From Agriotes lineatus (taxonomy: Eukaryota; Arthropoda; Insecta; Coleoptera; Elateridae), in NCBI GenBank assembly GCA_940337035.1, contig CALNHX010002997.1, positions 1 to 64,000 on the forward strand: a stretch of 64,000 nucleotides of DNA. The letters are read 5' to 3'. Under the pieces are notes generated by a model. The model worked only from the letters and a program-made list of their open reading frames with translations, searched no databases and was not told the DNA's origin. Positions within the stretch are counted from its first letter, which is position 1. Each line of letters begins with the position of its first letter. Position numbers and translations under genes: made by a program. Positions 33,696 to 45,080 of this stretch are shown here, in pieces.

Positions 33696-35567
33696 TGCAA
33701 TGGTTATATGGCTTTAATATAATTAAGATTAATATTTAAAATGAAATTAGCTAAAGCCTCCAATGCTAATATTTTATTTTGGGTTCAGCAAATATTATTA
33801 CAAATTTATGAAACGCTCAGGGATAATTATTGTGAGTTGTTTTATGTATTACTTGAATTGATGTTCGTATGCCCCTACTTTTTAGATAGAATCTAATTGC
33901 AAATTATATTAATGTTGACTAGCTCAGTTAAGCAGAGATCTTATCAAAAGGTGTGGGTTCACAATTACTTTATTGAAAATTTAACCGTACGCCCATGTGC
34001 GTAGTTCAAATACACGCTAATGTGCTACAACAGATCTAACTGACAAATTACGTTTATGAAAGTTTATCAAGTGGTTGCCGTTTTGGTGTTTTCAAATAAT
34101 TAAATGCAACTCAATGAGCAAATCTCACAGGTAAATTCATAATTTCCCGCTTTCTAGTAGCGTCAGTAGCTTTCTTTTGTTTTTTTAGGCAAAAACCGTA
34201 ACTTGATTGTTTCGACCCAAGCCAAGGATCTTAACCTCACTTCTGGGCTTGGATTTTTCAACTTTAATTTACACAAGGAAATAATTCGCCTGGGCTCTGT
34301 TATGGAGCGACGTTTAAGCAGCCTCCCAATAGGTACACATTGGTATAAATTAAATTGGCTTCACAACTAACCTGTGAAACTTTTCCTGCATGCCCGTTTC
34401 TAAGCTCGGCCGCAGCAAGAGTGTGCCCAGATCTTCTTTGCCGGTGCTTGGATCGCCATGCTGTCCTCGCAGAAGCTGGATGGGCAGGCTGGCGGTTGAC
34501 GTCCTCTCGTTCTCTGAAACCCCTCTGATGGCTACAGATGCTGTGCGAAGCACGTCTTGTCTTTTCCGGAGCTGGTCGTTAGCACTCACTCGGGCCGATA
34601 ATGGAAAATAATTTTCACGGCACGGATTTCTTTTAATTCACTCACACAGGTGCAGGGGTAAGTTATATACACCCTGCCAAAGTTTTGTTATGAAATAATA
34701 ACTTTAAACGTATAAAATTGTAAATTTTCGGGAGCAAATAAAACTGATGCTAATTCAAGAATTTTATTCGATTGTCTGCCCAGAAAGTTATTAAAAACAA
34801 TTGCATAACAATATTAAACAAGTCAAATCAATTACTTATAACAATTAAAAACCTTAAATCTAACATTTTTACAAACTTTTACTTATACAATAAATTGTTC
34901 CATTAATTTAGTCAGTTTTGTCTTTCACATAACTGTGTCCCGCATTTATTAACAGTCCTTTTTCACAATGTTTGCACTGATCAATTCTTCTTTTCGTGAA
35001 CTTCCACAAAAAACACTTTAGTGTTCAAATAAAAGTCCATTTCATTTTTCCACTTCTGCATCAATATAATGTTCGGATTTTCAATTAATCTTGAATGTTA
35101 TTTATTCCTTTTCTTCCCTTTATTTGCCTTCAAATCTATTCCTATGTGCTCTTTGCACTCTGCTTTGCCTTCTGCACTTTTACCTTTTAAGAAATATGCT
35201 CAAAGAGAAATTTATACAACGATTTCTGACTTGCAATTTACCTCGACAAGCATGTGATCATTCTTTTCATAATCGAATTACTAATACATGGATTGGCTTT
35301 TGCATTTTACCATCTCCTTTTAATATTCTAAACTAATTAAATATTGTGGTCCCATTCCTATTAGGTTTAGAACTCTGCCTTTCCTTTTATGTTACGATTT
35401 TAATACTTATTACAGGCATTGCTTTGCCAATATAATTGCTAATTCAAATTTGATTTTATTTTATTTGTTGCCATTACTTAAATCCTATCTCCCATTCTGA
35501 GCTTTTATGACCTATTCATTAGTTTGCTGTGCTCTAGATGTGCGATTCAGAGCTTAAGACCATCTCA
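33696..35567 (-). repeat. 3' LTR of gypsy element
   Basis: 1872 bp. Read on the minus strand it starts TGAGATGGTC and ends CCATTGCA. It is about 760 bp shorter than the 5' LTR. Sequence present in the 5' LTR between TATATGG and GCTTTAATATAATT is absent here. Open frames inside (34350-34611 and 35069-35336) recur in the other LTR and have no recognised domain. Confidence 0.9.
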
Positions 35568-35582
35568 TAATATTCCCCCGAA
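35568..35582 (-). promoter_or_regulatory. Polypurine tract of gypsy element
   Basis: Immediately upstream of the 3' LTR on the minus strand the sequence reads CGGGGGAATATTA then TGAGATGG. The G-run is a typical plus-strand primer site. Confidence 0.65.
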
Positions 35583-35846
35583 TTTTTGATGATTAAAATG
35601 ACCACGCAGGAGTTTTCTATGGTATCATACGTTGATTTGCATGTGTTGTTATTTTAATCGTCACAAATTTCTATTGCATGTATCAAAAACAAACAAAACT
35701 CTCCTTTAATCATCCCAATCTGACTTTAAGGCTCATTTCTATTTTGTGATTAACTTATCCCTATCTTATTCTAATTCTTACCCTAATTAACTAACCTAAT
35801 CTATTAAGAGTGGCTCAAAATTTGGTTCAAACTATCCTAATCTAAC

Positions 35847-38800
35847 CTATTCTATGCTATCTCTGTATGGGCACATTGCTGAGATATGGAAACGTCCTCT
35901 GATTCTGCCATCAACCTCGTTTATTAGTTCGTATGTAGTTTCATTACTCAACACTTTGTGTACTCGGTACGGTCCTTCATAAGCGTTCAGGAACTTTGCA
36001 CATATTTTCTCTCGCCTATCTGCTACTCTAAGTTTCTTGATTATCACCAAGTCTACGATTTTAAACTTCATGCGTTTCTTTATTTTTTTATTTTGCTTCT
36101 GTTCATATCTATTCTGTATTCTTCTGACTCGTTGCCTAATTCTCTCCATTAGCTCCATTACTTCTGTAGCCTCTTCTTTCTGCCTCCATGGTCTGGCTGG
36201 TACCACGCCTTTGCATAATGTTACTGGGCTTATCTCGGTTGTTATGTTAGGTACATTATTAATAAAATCTTCTACCTTCGACAAATATTGCACCTACCTA
36301 TTGTGATGTTCGTAAGTCAAAATACTCAAGTACTTGATTGTTCCTTTTATGTACCGCTCTCCTACATTAGATTGCGGGTGTCGTATGCTGCAGAAGTATA
36401 CTTTGATTCCTTTCTGTTCTAAGTTGTTTATCATTCTTGCATTCCTAAAATAACTAGCGTTGTCGGCCAAGATCTTCTTTGGAGTCCCTACTTCCTCTTG
36501 AAACTTTTCAATAGATTTTATCACCTGTTCTGTGTTGCTGTGTCTTGCTGGGTACAATTTAATGTACTTTGAGAATACGTCCACCATGATTAGGATGTGT
36601 CGATATCCATATTGTCCCGGTACCAAATTTCCCAGATAATCGATCGCAACTAGCTCTAATGGTTCGTTGACTCGTATGCTTTTAATCACGTTTTGATTGG
36701 TATGATTCTTTTCTTTCGCTAATAGGCAGATCTTGCAACAACTCGTAAAGTGCTTAATAAATTTAAGATCGTTCTTCGTGTAGAAACATTCTCGAAACAT
36801 CAACCATGTTTTCCTTCCCCCGCAGTGTCCGAAAGTTTGATGAATTTCTTTCACCACATTAACTACATCTTCTCTGCATAGTACTATTAATTCCTTTCCA
36901 CCTAGTAATTTTACCAGTAGACCTTCGACTATTTTAAAACTTTTGTATTCTTGATTTGGACTATCTTGCACTAAATTTCTGATTTGTTGGAGTTCTAAAT
37001 TTTCATGTTTGGCTAATAATTCTTCCTTCGAATATCTTCCCTGTTGATAATTTTTTTCTATTCCTACTATTAATTGTTTCTGTCGTTTACTTTTTGCTGC
37101 GTCCTTTCTGCTTAGGAAATCTGCTACGACATTCATGTTGCCTGGTCTATGTCTTATTTCAAAATTATATTGTTGCCAGTACAATGCCCATCTGTACAAT
37201 CGGTCGTTATGGAACGTTTTATTCTTGAGGAACGATATGGCTGAATTATCTGTCTCGATGTAAAACTTATTTCCAGTTAAGTAAAATTTTAATTTGTTGA
37301 TCGCAAATATAATAGCCAACATCTCCTTTTCAGCGATAGTATACCTGGTCTCGTAACCCTTCAGAATTCGTGATATGAAACATATTGGTACCTCCACTCC
37401 TTCTTGGATTTGTATCAATTCAGCAGCGACTGCCATGTCCGACGCATCTGTCCTTAATATGAAGCTCTCCTTGAAGTTTGGATACTTGAGTAGTAGTCCT
37501 TCGTGAAATTTTATTTTCAAGTTGTTAAACGCTTTTTTTCTTTTCTCGTTCCAAATCCACTTTGTGTCCCTTCTCAACAATTTTATCAATAGTAATGTCA
37601 GCTCTGAATAGTTTGCAATGAATTTCTTGTAGTAATTCAATAGGGCAAGTAACCCCCTCAATGTTTTCAAGTTCTTGGGTCGAGGTAAATTCTTTATTTC
37701 TTCTATCCTCGTTTCACTGATAGTTACTCCATTGTTACTAATCTCATATCCCAAGTAGGCTACTTTCGTTTGCATAAACTGAAATTTTTCTAAATTCAGC
37801 TTTAGGCCGTTTTCATTTAATGTGCTAATCACTAAATCTAAGTGTACCAAATGTTGTTCTACGTCTTGTGAGAAAACTAATATGTCGTCGATGTAGTGCA
37901 CGCAAAACTCTTCAAATTTATTCAAAATCTGTTGCATGGCTCTTACTAAAGCTGCACATGACGTTGTCAGCCCGAATGGAACCACTTTAAAATGGAAAAT
38001 TTCCCCCTCTATGCAGAATCCAGTGTATTTTCTTGAATCTTCGTGTAATGGAATCAGCCAGAACGAGTTTTTCAAATCTAATTACGTTAACACTTTTTTA
38101 TCCCATATCTGGCTTAACAAAGCATTTATCGTCTGCGGACTTTCGTATTGGGGTTTTGTAATCTGGTTTATCCTGCGTGCATTTAAACATAATCTTAAAC
38201 TACCGTCGCTCTTCTTAACCACCACCATAGGATTTACAAAGTTCGTTTTTGATCGCTCTATTACATCTTCTTCCAACATCTTCTGCAACTCATGCTTGAC
38301 TGTCTCGCGCTGAGCATATGGTATTGGGTATAATCTTGATTTAAATCCAGTCGTTTCGTTAACAACAAGCTTGTGGCAATATTTTGTTGCTTGTCCTGTC
38401 TTTTGATTTAAAATCTCCTTATTCTTCTCGATAATTTTCATAATTCTGCCTTTATAGTGTATGTAATCCATCCCTATCTGTTCATCACTCAGCATTCCTT
38501 CCATTATCGCACAATTATTTATAATTATTTCGTCTTCGGCACACTGGCTTCGAAAACAAATCATATCGTCTCCCGCTCTATCAGCTGGGCAACAATTTTC
38601 ACGCATTTGGTCCCCGTACTTGGATCCAAACCAATGCCTTCTAATATCATCTATTTGTATACATTTCTCCATCCCATCAATTTTAATTCCAACTTGCTGC
38701 ATAATATCGACTCCTATCACAAATTGTACATTTAGGACAGACACTATGTAAAATCGCACATCGTATTCCTTCTTACTTATGCTGATCTTAATTGCCAATA

Positions 38801-39131
38801 CTCTTGTTGTAGTTGATATTTTCTTCCTCGTTGCTGACAGTAACTCGATTTTGTTGACTTTTATTATGTTACTTTGTAAAACGTTTAAATGCCTATTTAG
38901 GACTTCCTCTTGTATTAGAGAAACCATTGCCCCGGTATCAATCAGCGCCTCATATTCTTGTTCCAGAAATTTTAGTTTAATAAATGGTAAACATGAGCTT
39001 GATATTTCTTCTTCCTTTTCTTCTGATAAAAATTCCCCCGCTTTCTCATGGGTGATGGCGAAGTTTGCGAAGTCCTTAAATCTATTATTTACAAAGTGTT
39101 TTTCATCTAATTCTAAAATTGAGGTTTTTTT
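35847..39131 (-). pseudogene. pol: gypsy Pol polyprotein: protease, RT, RNase H, integrase
   Basis: The frame opens inside the 3' end of gag, offset by one. Domains in order: aspartic protease with LIDTGAMVSLI near 38930 and FVIGVDIM; RT with NFVNPMVVVKKSDGSLRLC, LDLKNSFWLIPL, PFGL and YIDDILVFS (near 37890); RNase H with LRTDASD, AEKEMLA and ETDNSA; integrase with an HHCC zinc module (HQTFGHCG..CCKICL). The integrase core has AIDYLG, ILADNASYF and HPQSNVGE, and the C-terminal module a GPY/F-type YEGPYRV. Two nonsense codons break it: TAA at 38082-38084 just before LDLKNSFW and TAG at 36294-36296 after the integrase core. Catalytic residues otherwise look intact. No chromodomain is evident. 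Confidence 0.93.
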
Positions 39132-39140
39132 TAAATACGT
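39103..39140 (-). promoter_or_regulatory. gag-pol frame change at an A8 run
   Basis: On the minus strand gag ends ..ATTTAAAAAAAACCTC.. and pol is in the +1 frame, open from just after a TAA about 40 bases before the gag stop. A -1 slip on A-AAA-AAC would meet a TAG after three codons, so conventional -1 frameshifting does not connect them. Either a +1 (or -2) shift is used, or one A was gained in the run. Confidence 0.55.
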
Positions 39141-40884
39141 TATTTATAAATTGTCTGTCCTGTTGCTTATTATTCTCCTGCTCCTGGCATCTCCTCTTGT
39201 TTCTTTCGTCGATCAACTCGTTATAACTCCTTTGGTTGCTATTTTCACCCCTATTGTAGTTTGCTCTATTCTGATTCCAATTAGTGTAATTATTGTAGTT
39301 CTTTCTCTGATTGTTGTAGTTGTTATAACGATCTTGTTGTCTGTTGTTATTCTGGTTGTAATAATTATTCATGTTTCTGTTAGGCCCAAAGTTATTGTTG
39401 CCAAAATTATCCTCCCATTTTCGTTTGCTCGACGTTTGATACGCGTTGCTACTATAATTTTGAAAATTACCGTTGGGCTTCGTCTTCTTCTCGTTGTGGA
39501 CCGCCAAGTCATAGTTTCTTACTATTTCTAGGAAATTCCTCAAGGTCTTCACATTCAGGACTGCCACTGCTCGTGTGATCTCGGCCTCTAAATGCCTGGA
39601 GAGGTGCTGAATAATTTCCTCCTCCGTCAATCTTGGGGTCAAATACTGGGCTTTATTGTATCGGTGCATAATGTAAATCTTTCGGGACCCTCCTCTGTCG
39701 ATGTACTGTGCAGAGGTCAGCTCGGTTCGCACTTCAGCCTGGTGAGTATTACTCCAATATTGCTCCTTGAACATTTCTTTAAACTCATTGTAAGTGGTGT
39801 ATTTGCATTTGATGATACTATGCCATATTTCCGCATTGTGTTTCATGGCCATGTTAATGACCTGGAGTTTTCTACACTCGGTCGGGATCGTCCGCATCAG
39901 ATCGTCCAATTTTGCTAAAAAGATCATCGGCAACTCGCCACTCCTGCCTTCAAATTTGGGAATCATCTCGTTATTTATGTTGGTATGCATTGTGCCTCCG
40001 GGAAGCTCTTGTGCTTGCTCGAGCCGGTCGAGTACTTCCTGTAGCTCCCTTGTAATCCGATTATCAACCAGGGTAATTCGGTGTGTGTTTCTGTTCTGAC
40101 CCTCTTGTATTTTTACCCATTGTTCCTCGTTTTTCGTAGCAAGGGTGGCAAACTCAACTTCCAGCACTTCCTTATGTTGTTCCAGTTGCTCTCGGGTTCT
40201 ATTTTCTATCCCCTTAATTTTGTCCTTAATTTTCTCTCCTTTCTGACCAATCTTTTCTTCTATCATTTGTCCCATTTCTTGCTGTAATTCTTGCCTAATT
40301 TCTTCTTTGGTTGTTACCTTGAATGTTTCCAAATTTTCCTGTAACCCCTCAATTCTATCTTGCAACTCTTGTTCGTTCTCCTGTTGCTTCTGCATTAGTT
40401 CATTCTTTAATCCTTCCACCATCAATTCGGTGTGGTTGTACCCCCTCGTTTCTCTTTCTTCTGCATTCTTTGTCAGTTCCTCTTTTAATTCCTGTGTGTT
40501 ATTTGCAATTAGTTCCTGCATGTTATTTGTTATTAACTCCTGCATGTTATTTGCGGTCCTCTCCGACTCTTGTCTTAATTCCAGTATGTTATTTGTGATC
40601 ATTTCCTTTAGCTCACTAGCTCGCTTTTCTGCTTCTTCTTTATTTTTCTTGTCCCGCTCTTCTGCTTCCTTCTTGCTTTCTTGCTGCATTTGGATGATCG
40701 CTTCCATAATCGAATTCATTTCCAGAGTTTGCTTTGGAGCCTGTTGCTGTTGCTCCTCCGCTCGATCCTCTTGCTGCATTTCCTTTGCCACATGCTGTTC
40801 GGGTACTTCAGTGACCTCTTCTGTCTGGTGCTCCTCTTCCTTTCCTTCTTCTACCTTCTTTGTTCTTCTGGTACGCTTATCCAT
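39103..40884 (-). CDS. gag: gypsy Gag protein
   Basis: An intact 593-codon frame. Residues 1-40 are basic. About 40-280 form a long Glu/Gln-rich coiled coil with repeated NNMQELI/NNTQELK segments. About 300-470 is a gag capsid-like region (IPKFEGRSGELPMIFLAKLDDL, then YNEFKEMFKEQYW). The C-terminal 110 residues are Asn/Arg/Tyr-rich (NNYYNQNNN, RYNNYNNQRKNY) and contain no CCHC zinc knuckle, so nucleic-acid binding is presumably through the basic Asn-rich tail. The long coiled coil is unusual in length for gypsy gags. The ATG at 40884 is preceded by about 230 bases of leader. The stop at 39103 overlaps the pol frame. Confidence 0.88.
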   Translation of the reverse strand: MDKRTRRTKKVEEGKEEEHQTEEVTEVPEQHVAKEMQQEDRAEEQQQQAPKQTLEMNSIMEAIIQMQQESKKEAEERDKKNKEEAEKRASELKEMITNNILELRQESERTANNMQELITNNMQELIANNTQELKEELTKNAEERETRGYNHTELMVEGLKNELMQKQQENEQELQDRIEGLQENLETFKVTTKEEIRQELQQEMGQMIEEKIGQKGEKIKDKIKGIENRTREQLEQHKEVLEVEFATLATKNEEQWVKIQEGQNRNTHRITLVDNRITRELQEVLDRLEQAQELPGGTMHTNINNEMIPKFEGRSGELPMIFLAKLDDLMRTIPTECRKLQVINMAMKHNAEIWHSIIKCKYTTYNEFKEMFKEQYWSNTHQAEVRTELTSAQYIDRGGSRKIYIMHRYNKAQYLTPRLTEEEIIQHLSRHLEAEITRAVAVLNVKTLRNFLEIVRNYDLAVHNEKKTKPNGNFQNYSSNAYQTSSKRKWEDNFGNNNFGPNRNMNNYYNQNNNRQQDRYNNYNNQRKNYNNYTNWNQNRANYNRGENSNQRSYNELIDERNKRRCQEQENNKQQDRQFINNVFKKNLNFRIR

Positions 40885-41117
40885 ATTTTTTCTTATTTAT
40901 TTTTGGGTATATTGGCAGAAACAAAGCGCTCGCACCTACCAGCGTAGCTACCCACACAGATAATAGATTCACAGTATAAAATTTTATATTTTAAAATAGC
41001 CCTGTGGTTTTAACTCTTATTTTTGCAAACCTACACAGTTGGATCTAATTATATTGTAAAAATGTTAGGCACCTACTAATTTTAAGCTCGTCCCACGTTG
41101 ACTGCGACCATTTATAT
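40885..41117 (-). promoter_or_regulatory. 5' leader with candidate primer-binding site
   Basis: Minus strand, directly after the LTR end CCATTGCA: ATATAAA and then TGGTCGCAGTCAACGTGGG (41110-41092). The TGG start and the word CAACGTGGG resemble the tRNA-Lys-type primer site of several gypsy elements, but the middle does not match well. The remaining leader to the gag start is AT-rich with no other feature. Confidence 0.4.
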
Positions 41118-43750
41118 TGCAATGGTTATATGGCCCCAGTTAATCCGCTGCGAATTCCGGGTCAATAGGATTGCCGGGAACTGCCACTTAATAACCCTTG
41201 ACTTGGGTTCAGTTATTTGTTGGAGTGAAACAAGACTTAACAAACACGAGTATATTGAGTAACAACGATTAAAAACGTCACTGATGGACCGATGGTTTTT
41301 TACAATAGCTTCAACTGTTGTGACACGCTTGGATTGGCCACGCGAAAATAGGGAATTGCGCGTAACCGTCACACAAAACAACCTGGAAACGTCTTTACCA
41401 GGAAGCTAGACCGACCGCAAACCAGCACAAAGCACAGCTGAACTTGCTTACTCGAAATTCTGAATCTAACTGAAGCTGAATTGACAATCAGCTGAACTCG
41501 CAAATTCAACAAGGAGGGGAAGGCTCAAACACTATTGGCTGAGGCGATCCGGCGTAGCCAATCGAAGCGTCGCACGTTGTTTAGGAATAAATGCTTATTT
41601 TAGGAAATCTTAATGCTAAGCTCTCTCAATGAGGCATTGTATTGAACGAAATCCATAAACACATGAGTCCCAAATACGCTAAGTTGGCTTAAGTCCTATT
41701 AGAAAGTGTATCCATCCGCTTCAAAGCCATTAAGGGAAGCTTACAAATTCCTTTCCAATATTAACAGAGGCAAACAAATACGGCAAGATGCAAATTTGAC
41801 TTTACCACGACCTTTGAATGAGATAGAACAGTTATGACTTGAATTACATGAATAATTATAAGCAAAAAGGTTTTGATGCACGCATCTGTGTGAATCAAAC
41901 AGCTTTAATATAATTAAGATTAATATTTAAAATAAAATTAGCTAGAGCCTCCAATGCTAATATTTTATTTTGGGTTCAGCAAATATTATTACAAATTTAT
42001 GATACGCTCAGGGATAATTATTGTGAGTTGTTTTATGTATTACTTGAATTGATGTTCGTATGCCCCTACTTTTTAGATAGAATCTAATTGCAAATTATAT
42101 TAATGTTGACTAGCTCAGGTAAGCAGAGATCTTATCAAAAGGTGTGGGTCCACAATTACTTTATTGAAAATTTAACCGTACGCCCATGTGCGTAGTTCAA
42201 ATACACGCTAATGTACTACAACAGATCTAACTGACAAATTACGTTTATGAAAGTTTATCAAGTGGTTGTCGTTTTGGTGTTTTCAGATAATTAAATGCAA
42301 CTCAATGAGCAAATCTCACAGGTAAATTCATAATTTCCCGCTTTCTAGTAGCGTCAGTAGCTTTCTTTTGTTTTTTTAGGGAAAACCCGTAACTTGATTG
42401 TTTCGACCCAAGCCAAGGATCCTAACCTCACTTCTGGGCTTGGATTTTTCAACTTTAATTTACACAAGGAAATAATTCGCCTGGGATCTGTTATGCAGCG
42501 ACGTTTAAGCAGCCTCCCAATAGGTACACAATGGTATAAATTAAATTGGCTTCACAACTAACCTGTGAAACTTTTCCTGCATGCCCGTTTCGAAGTTCGG
42601 CCGCAGCAAGAATGTGTCCAGATCTTCTTTGCCGGTGCTTGGATCGCCGTGCTGTCCTCGCAGAAGCTGGATGGGCTGGCGGTTGACGTCCTCTCGTTCT
42701 CTGGAACCCCTCTGATGGCTACAGATGCTGTGCGAAGCACGTCTTGTCTTCTCCGGAGCTGGTCGTTAGCACTCACTCGGGCCGATAATGGAAAATAATT
42801 TTCACGGCACGGATTTCTTTTAATTCACTCACACAGGTGCAGGGGTAAGTTATATGCACCCTGCCGAAGTTTTGTTATGAAATAATAACTTTAAACGTAT
42901 AAAATTGTAAATTTTCGGGAGCAAATAAAGCTGATGCTAATTCAAGAATTTTATTCGATTGTCTGCCCAGAAAGTTATTAAAAACAATTGCATAACAATA
43001 TTAGACAATTCAAATCAATTACTTATAACAATTAAAAACCTTAAATCTAACATTTTTACAAACTTTTACTTATACAATAAATTGTTCCATTAATTTAGTC
43101 AATTTTGTCTTTCACATAACTGTGTCCCGCACTTATTAACAGTCCTTTTTCACAATGTTCGCACTGATCAATTCTTCCTTTCGTGAACTTCCACAAAAAA
43201 CACTTTAGTGTTCAAATAAAAGTCCATTTCATTTTTCCACTTCTGCATCAATATAATGTTCGGATTTTCAATTAATCTTGCATGTTATTTATTCCTTTTC
43301 TTCCCTTTATTTGCCTTCAGATCTATTCCTATGTGCTCTTTGCACTCTGCTTTGCCTTCTGCACTTTTACCTTTTAAGAAATATGCTCAAAGAGAAATTT
43401 ATACAACGATTTCTGACTTGCAATTTACCTCGACAAGCATGTGATCATTATTTTTATAATCGAATTACTAATACATGGATTGGCTTTTGCATTTTACCAT
43501 CTCCTTTTAATATTCTAAACTAATTAAACATTGTGGTCCCATTCCTATTAGGTTTAGAACTCTGCCTTTCCTTTTATGTTACGATTTTAATACTTATTAC
43601 AGGCATTGCTTTGCCAATATGATTGCTAATTCAAATTTGATTTTATTTTATTTGTTGCCATTAAATCCTATCTCCCATTCTGAGCTTTTATGACCTATTC
43701 ATTAGTTTGCTGTGCTCTAGATGTGCGATTCAGGGCTTAACACCATCTCA
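41118..43750 (-). repeat. 5' LTR of gypsy element
   Basis: 2633 bp, collinear with the 3' LTR except for about 768 bp at 41134-41901 that the other LTR lacks. The extra part has no inverted ends and no target duplication, so a deletion from the 3' LTR is as likely as an insertion here. Confidence 0.85.
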
Positions 43751-43757
43751 ATATATG
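43751..43757 (+). mobile_element. MITE copy B, detached right terminus
   Basis: ATATATG followed by GTTATAAC (43758-43765), matching GCTATAAC at 33401-33408. These are the end and target copy of the MITE that the LTR element split. Confidence 0.65.
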
Positions 43758-43765
43758 GTTATAAC

Positions 43766-44264
43766 GTAATCCGCCATTTGTAAACGTAGCCATTTGTAAA
43801 CACTTCTCATTATTCAAAATGCCCCGTTCTGATTGGCTATGACGTCATCCTCCATTATTATTCCAAATAGTACCTATAGCACCATATAGTATTCACAATA
43901 TTGTTAAAATAGAAATCTGTAAAAAATTACACATGTATGAAGAAACCTATCAACAATCAGGCTATGACGTCACATAGGCGTTCCCGGTCGAAAGTGGGCT
44001 CCCGTACGTGTTGGTCGGAGGCGCAGCATCAGCGACCCGAAGTCTTAGGAGGGAGCCCCATTTGTGAGGTCGTACCCATAACCCTAGTTTTTCTAAAGCA
44101 TTCTTTTGGCGGGAGAAATCTAGTGACTTTTATAGGGGGATTCTGTGTGTTAGTAACTTACGGGGGGTAAGTAAGAGATTATGCCAATGAACTGATTTCT
44201 GGGTTGGGCGGGTTAGGCCAAAGTTAAATCTTTATTCTTAGAATCACCCTACCTCATTTCCAGG
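43766..44264. other. Spacer before the FLYWCH exon; dispersed repeat, copy 2
   Basis: 43766-43860 shares GCCATTTGTAAAC and GATTGGCTATGACGTCATCC with 31185-31250. The rest is a GC-richer stretch (43975-44060) and an ordinary intron-like approach to the acceptor TTTCCAG at 44258-44264. Confidence 0.5.
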
Positions 44265-44518
44265 TGGACAGCAAACGTAAGTATTTGATGTCATTCCCAA
44301 TTCTCATCATGGAGTCAATGTTAATTTCTCGTGGTGCAAAATTACTCGTTGATGAAGGTTTTACCTTTACAAAAGATAAATTAACAAATGTAGGTGTGAG
44401 TTACAGGTGCACAAAAAGAAGTTGTAGTGCTACTATTTGTACAGATCATAGTGAGTCAAGACTGTTATCATCAAAGTCTACACACAATCATTAAAAAATA
44501 GAAAATTTACATGTGAAG
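44265..44518 (+). pseudogene. FLYWCH zinc-finger exon of MULE-type transposase
   Basis: The exon is bounded by acceptor TTTCCAG and donor AAG|GTGAGT. The frame reads a FLYWCH domain: MESMLISRGAKLLVDEGFTF, then SYRCTKRSCSATICT with the Cys pair, and the His pair at STHNH. The fold binds DNA or protein and occurs at the N-terminus of MULE-related transposases in insects, which fits the MULE segments downstream on the same strand. In-frame TAA after HNH, eleven codons before the donor, suggests inactivation, although a terminal exon is possible. The initial Met lies in MDSKRKYLMSF near 44264, so an upstream exon may or may not exist. Confidence 0.8.
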
Positions 44519-45080
44519 GTGAGTAAATTATTGTTTATTGTTATTGTTTATTTACATGTTTTTATTTATTTTTAATTAGTATTTAGTATTTGAAAATGTT
44601 GACGATGATGATTATAATAATAGTAATCATATTAATCATGTCTAAGTGCAGTACGTCACAGATGAGCATTTATTCAAATTAGTCAAATATAACTGCTGGT
44701 TAATTAACTGTTGTGGAATAAAATGTCTATTTAGTTTGATTATAATTGAGTAAACTGATATGACTCAGAAGTTTATAACATACACTAGTACTTTTTATAA
44801 AATTATAACTGTAATTTTAAGAAATAAACATTGATTCAAATTCTTAGTTATTATATTTCTTCTTATTAGGATAAACGTCATACACTTCAAAAATATTTTT
44901 GTCGTAAATTTTTTATCATTTTTCTCTGTGAAGTTTTCATACAAATGTCTTGCACAAATGTGTGTTATCTTTCAGAAAATAGACCTTTCACATCCTCCAA
45001 AAACACTTATTTTTTCGGCCATTTCCAAGGACTGTGAACGAGTTAATTAACAAGATGTGTGGAATATTCAAAGAAGTATA

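Larger units (their letters stand above)
33696..43750 (-). mobile_element. Ty3/gypsy LTR retrotransposon (10.05 kb)
   Basis: Minus-strand order is LTR (41118-43750), leader, gag (40884-39103), pol (39131-35847), polypurine tract and LTR (33696-35567). Ends are TG...CA on the element strand, and short AT-repeat flanks (TATAT/ATATAT) serve as the target duplication. There is no env reading frame between integrase and the LTR. The two LTRs are collinear with roughly a few percent differences by eye over their shared 1.85 kb, so it is not a recent insertion. Pol has two in-frame stops. Long LTRs and a tRNA-Lys-like primer site recall the Osvaldo/Ulysses group, but that is inference. Confidence 0.93.

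Noticed and set aside
34350..34611. LTR-internal open frames as genes
   Set aside because: They recur in the other LTR with a frame change (42558-42798) and show no domain. Best seen as LTR sequence.
38779..39531. A 250-codon hydrophobic frame on the plus strand
   Set aside because: Antisense shadow of the gag tail and pol start. The minus strand carries clear protease and gag signatures here.
40307..40963. A 218-codon Ser/Cys/Phe-rich plus-strand frame
   Set aside because: Antisense shadow of the gag coiled coil, whose Glu/Gln/Lys codons read as Ser/Cys/Phe on the other strand.
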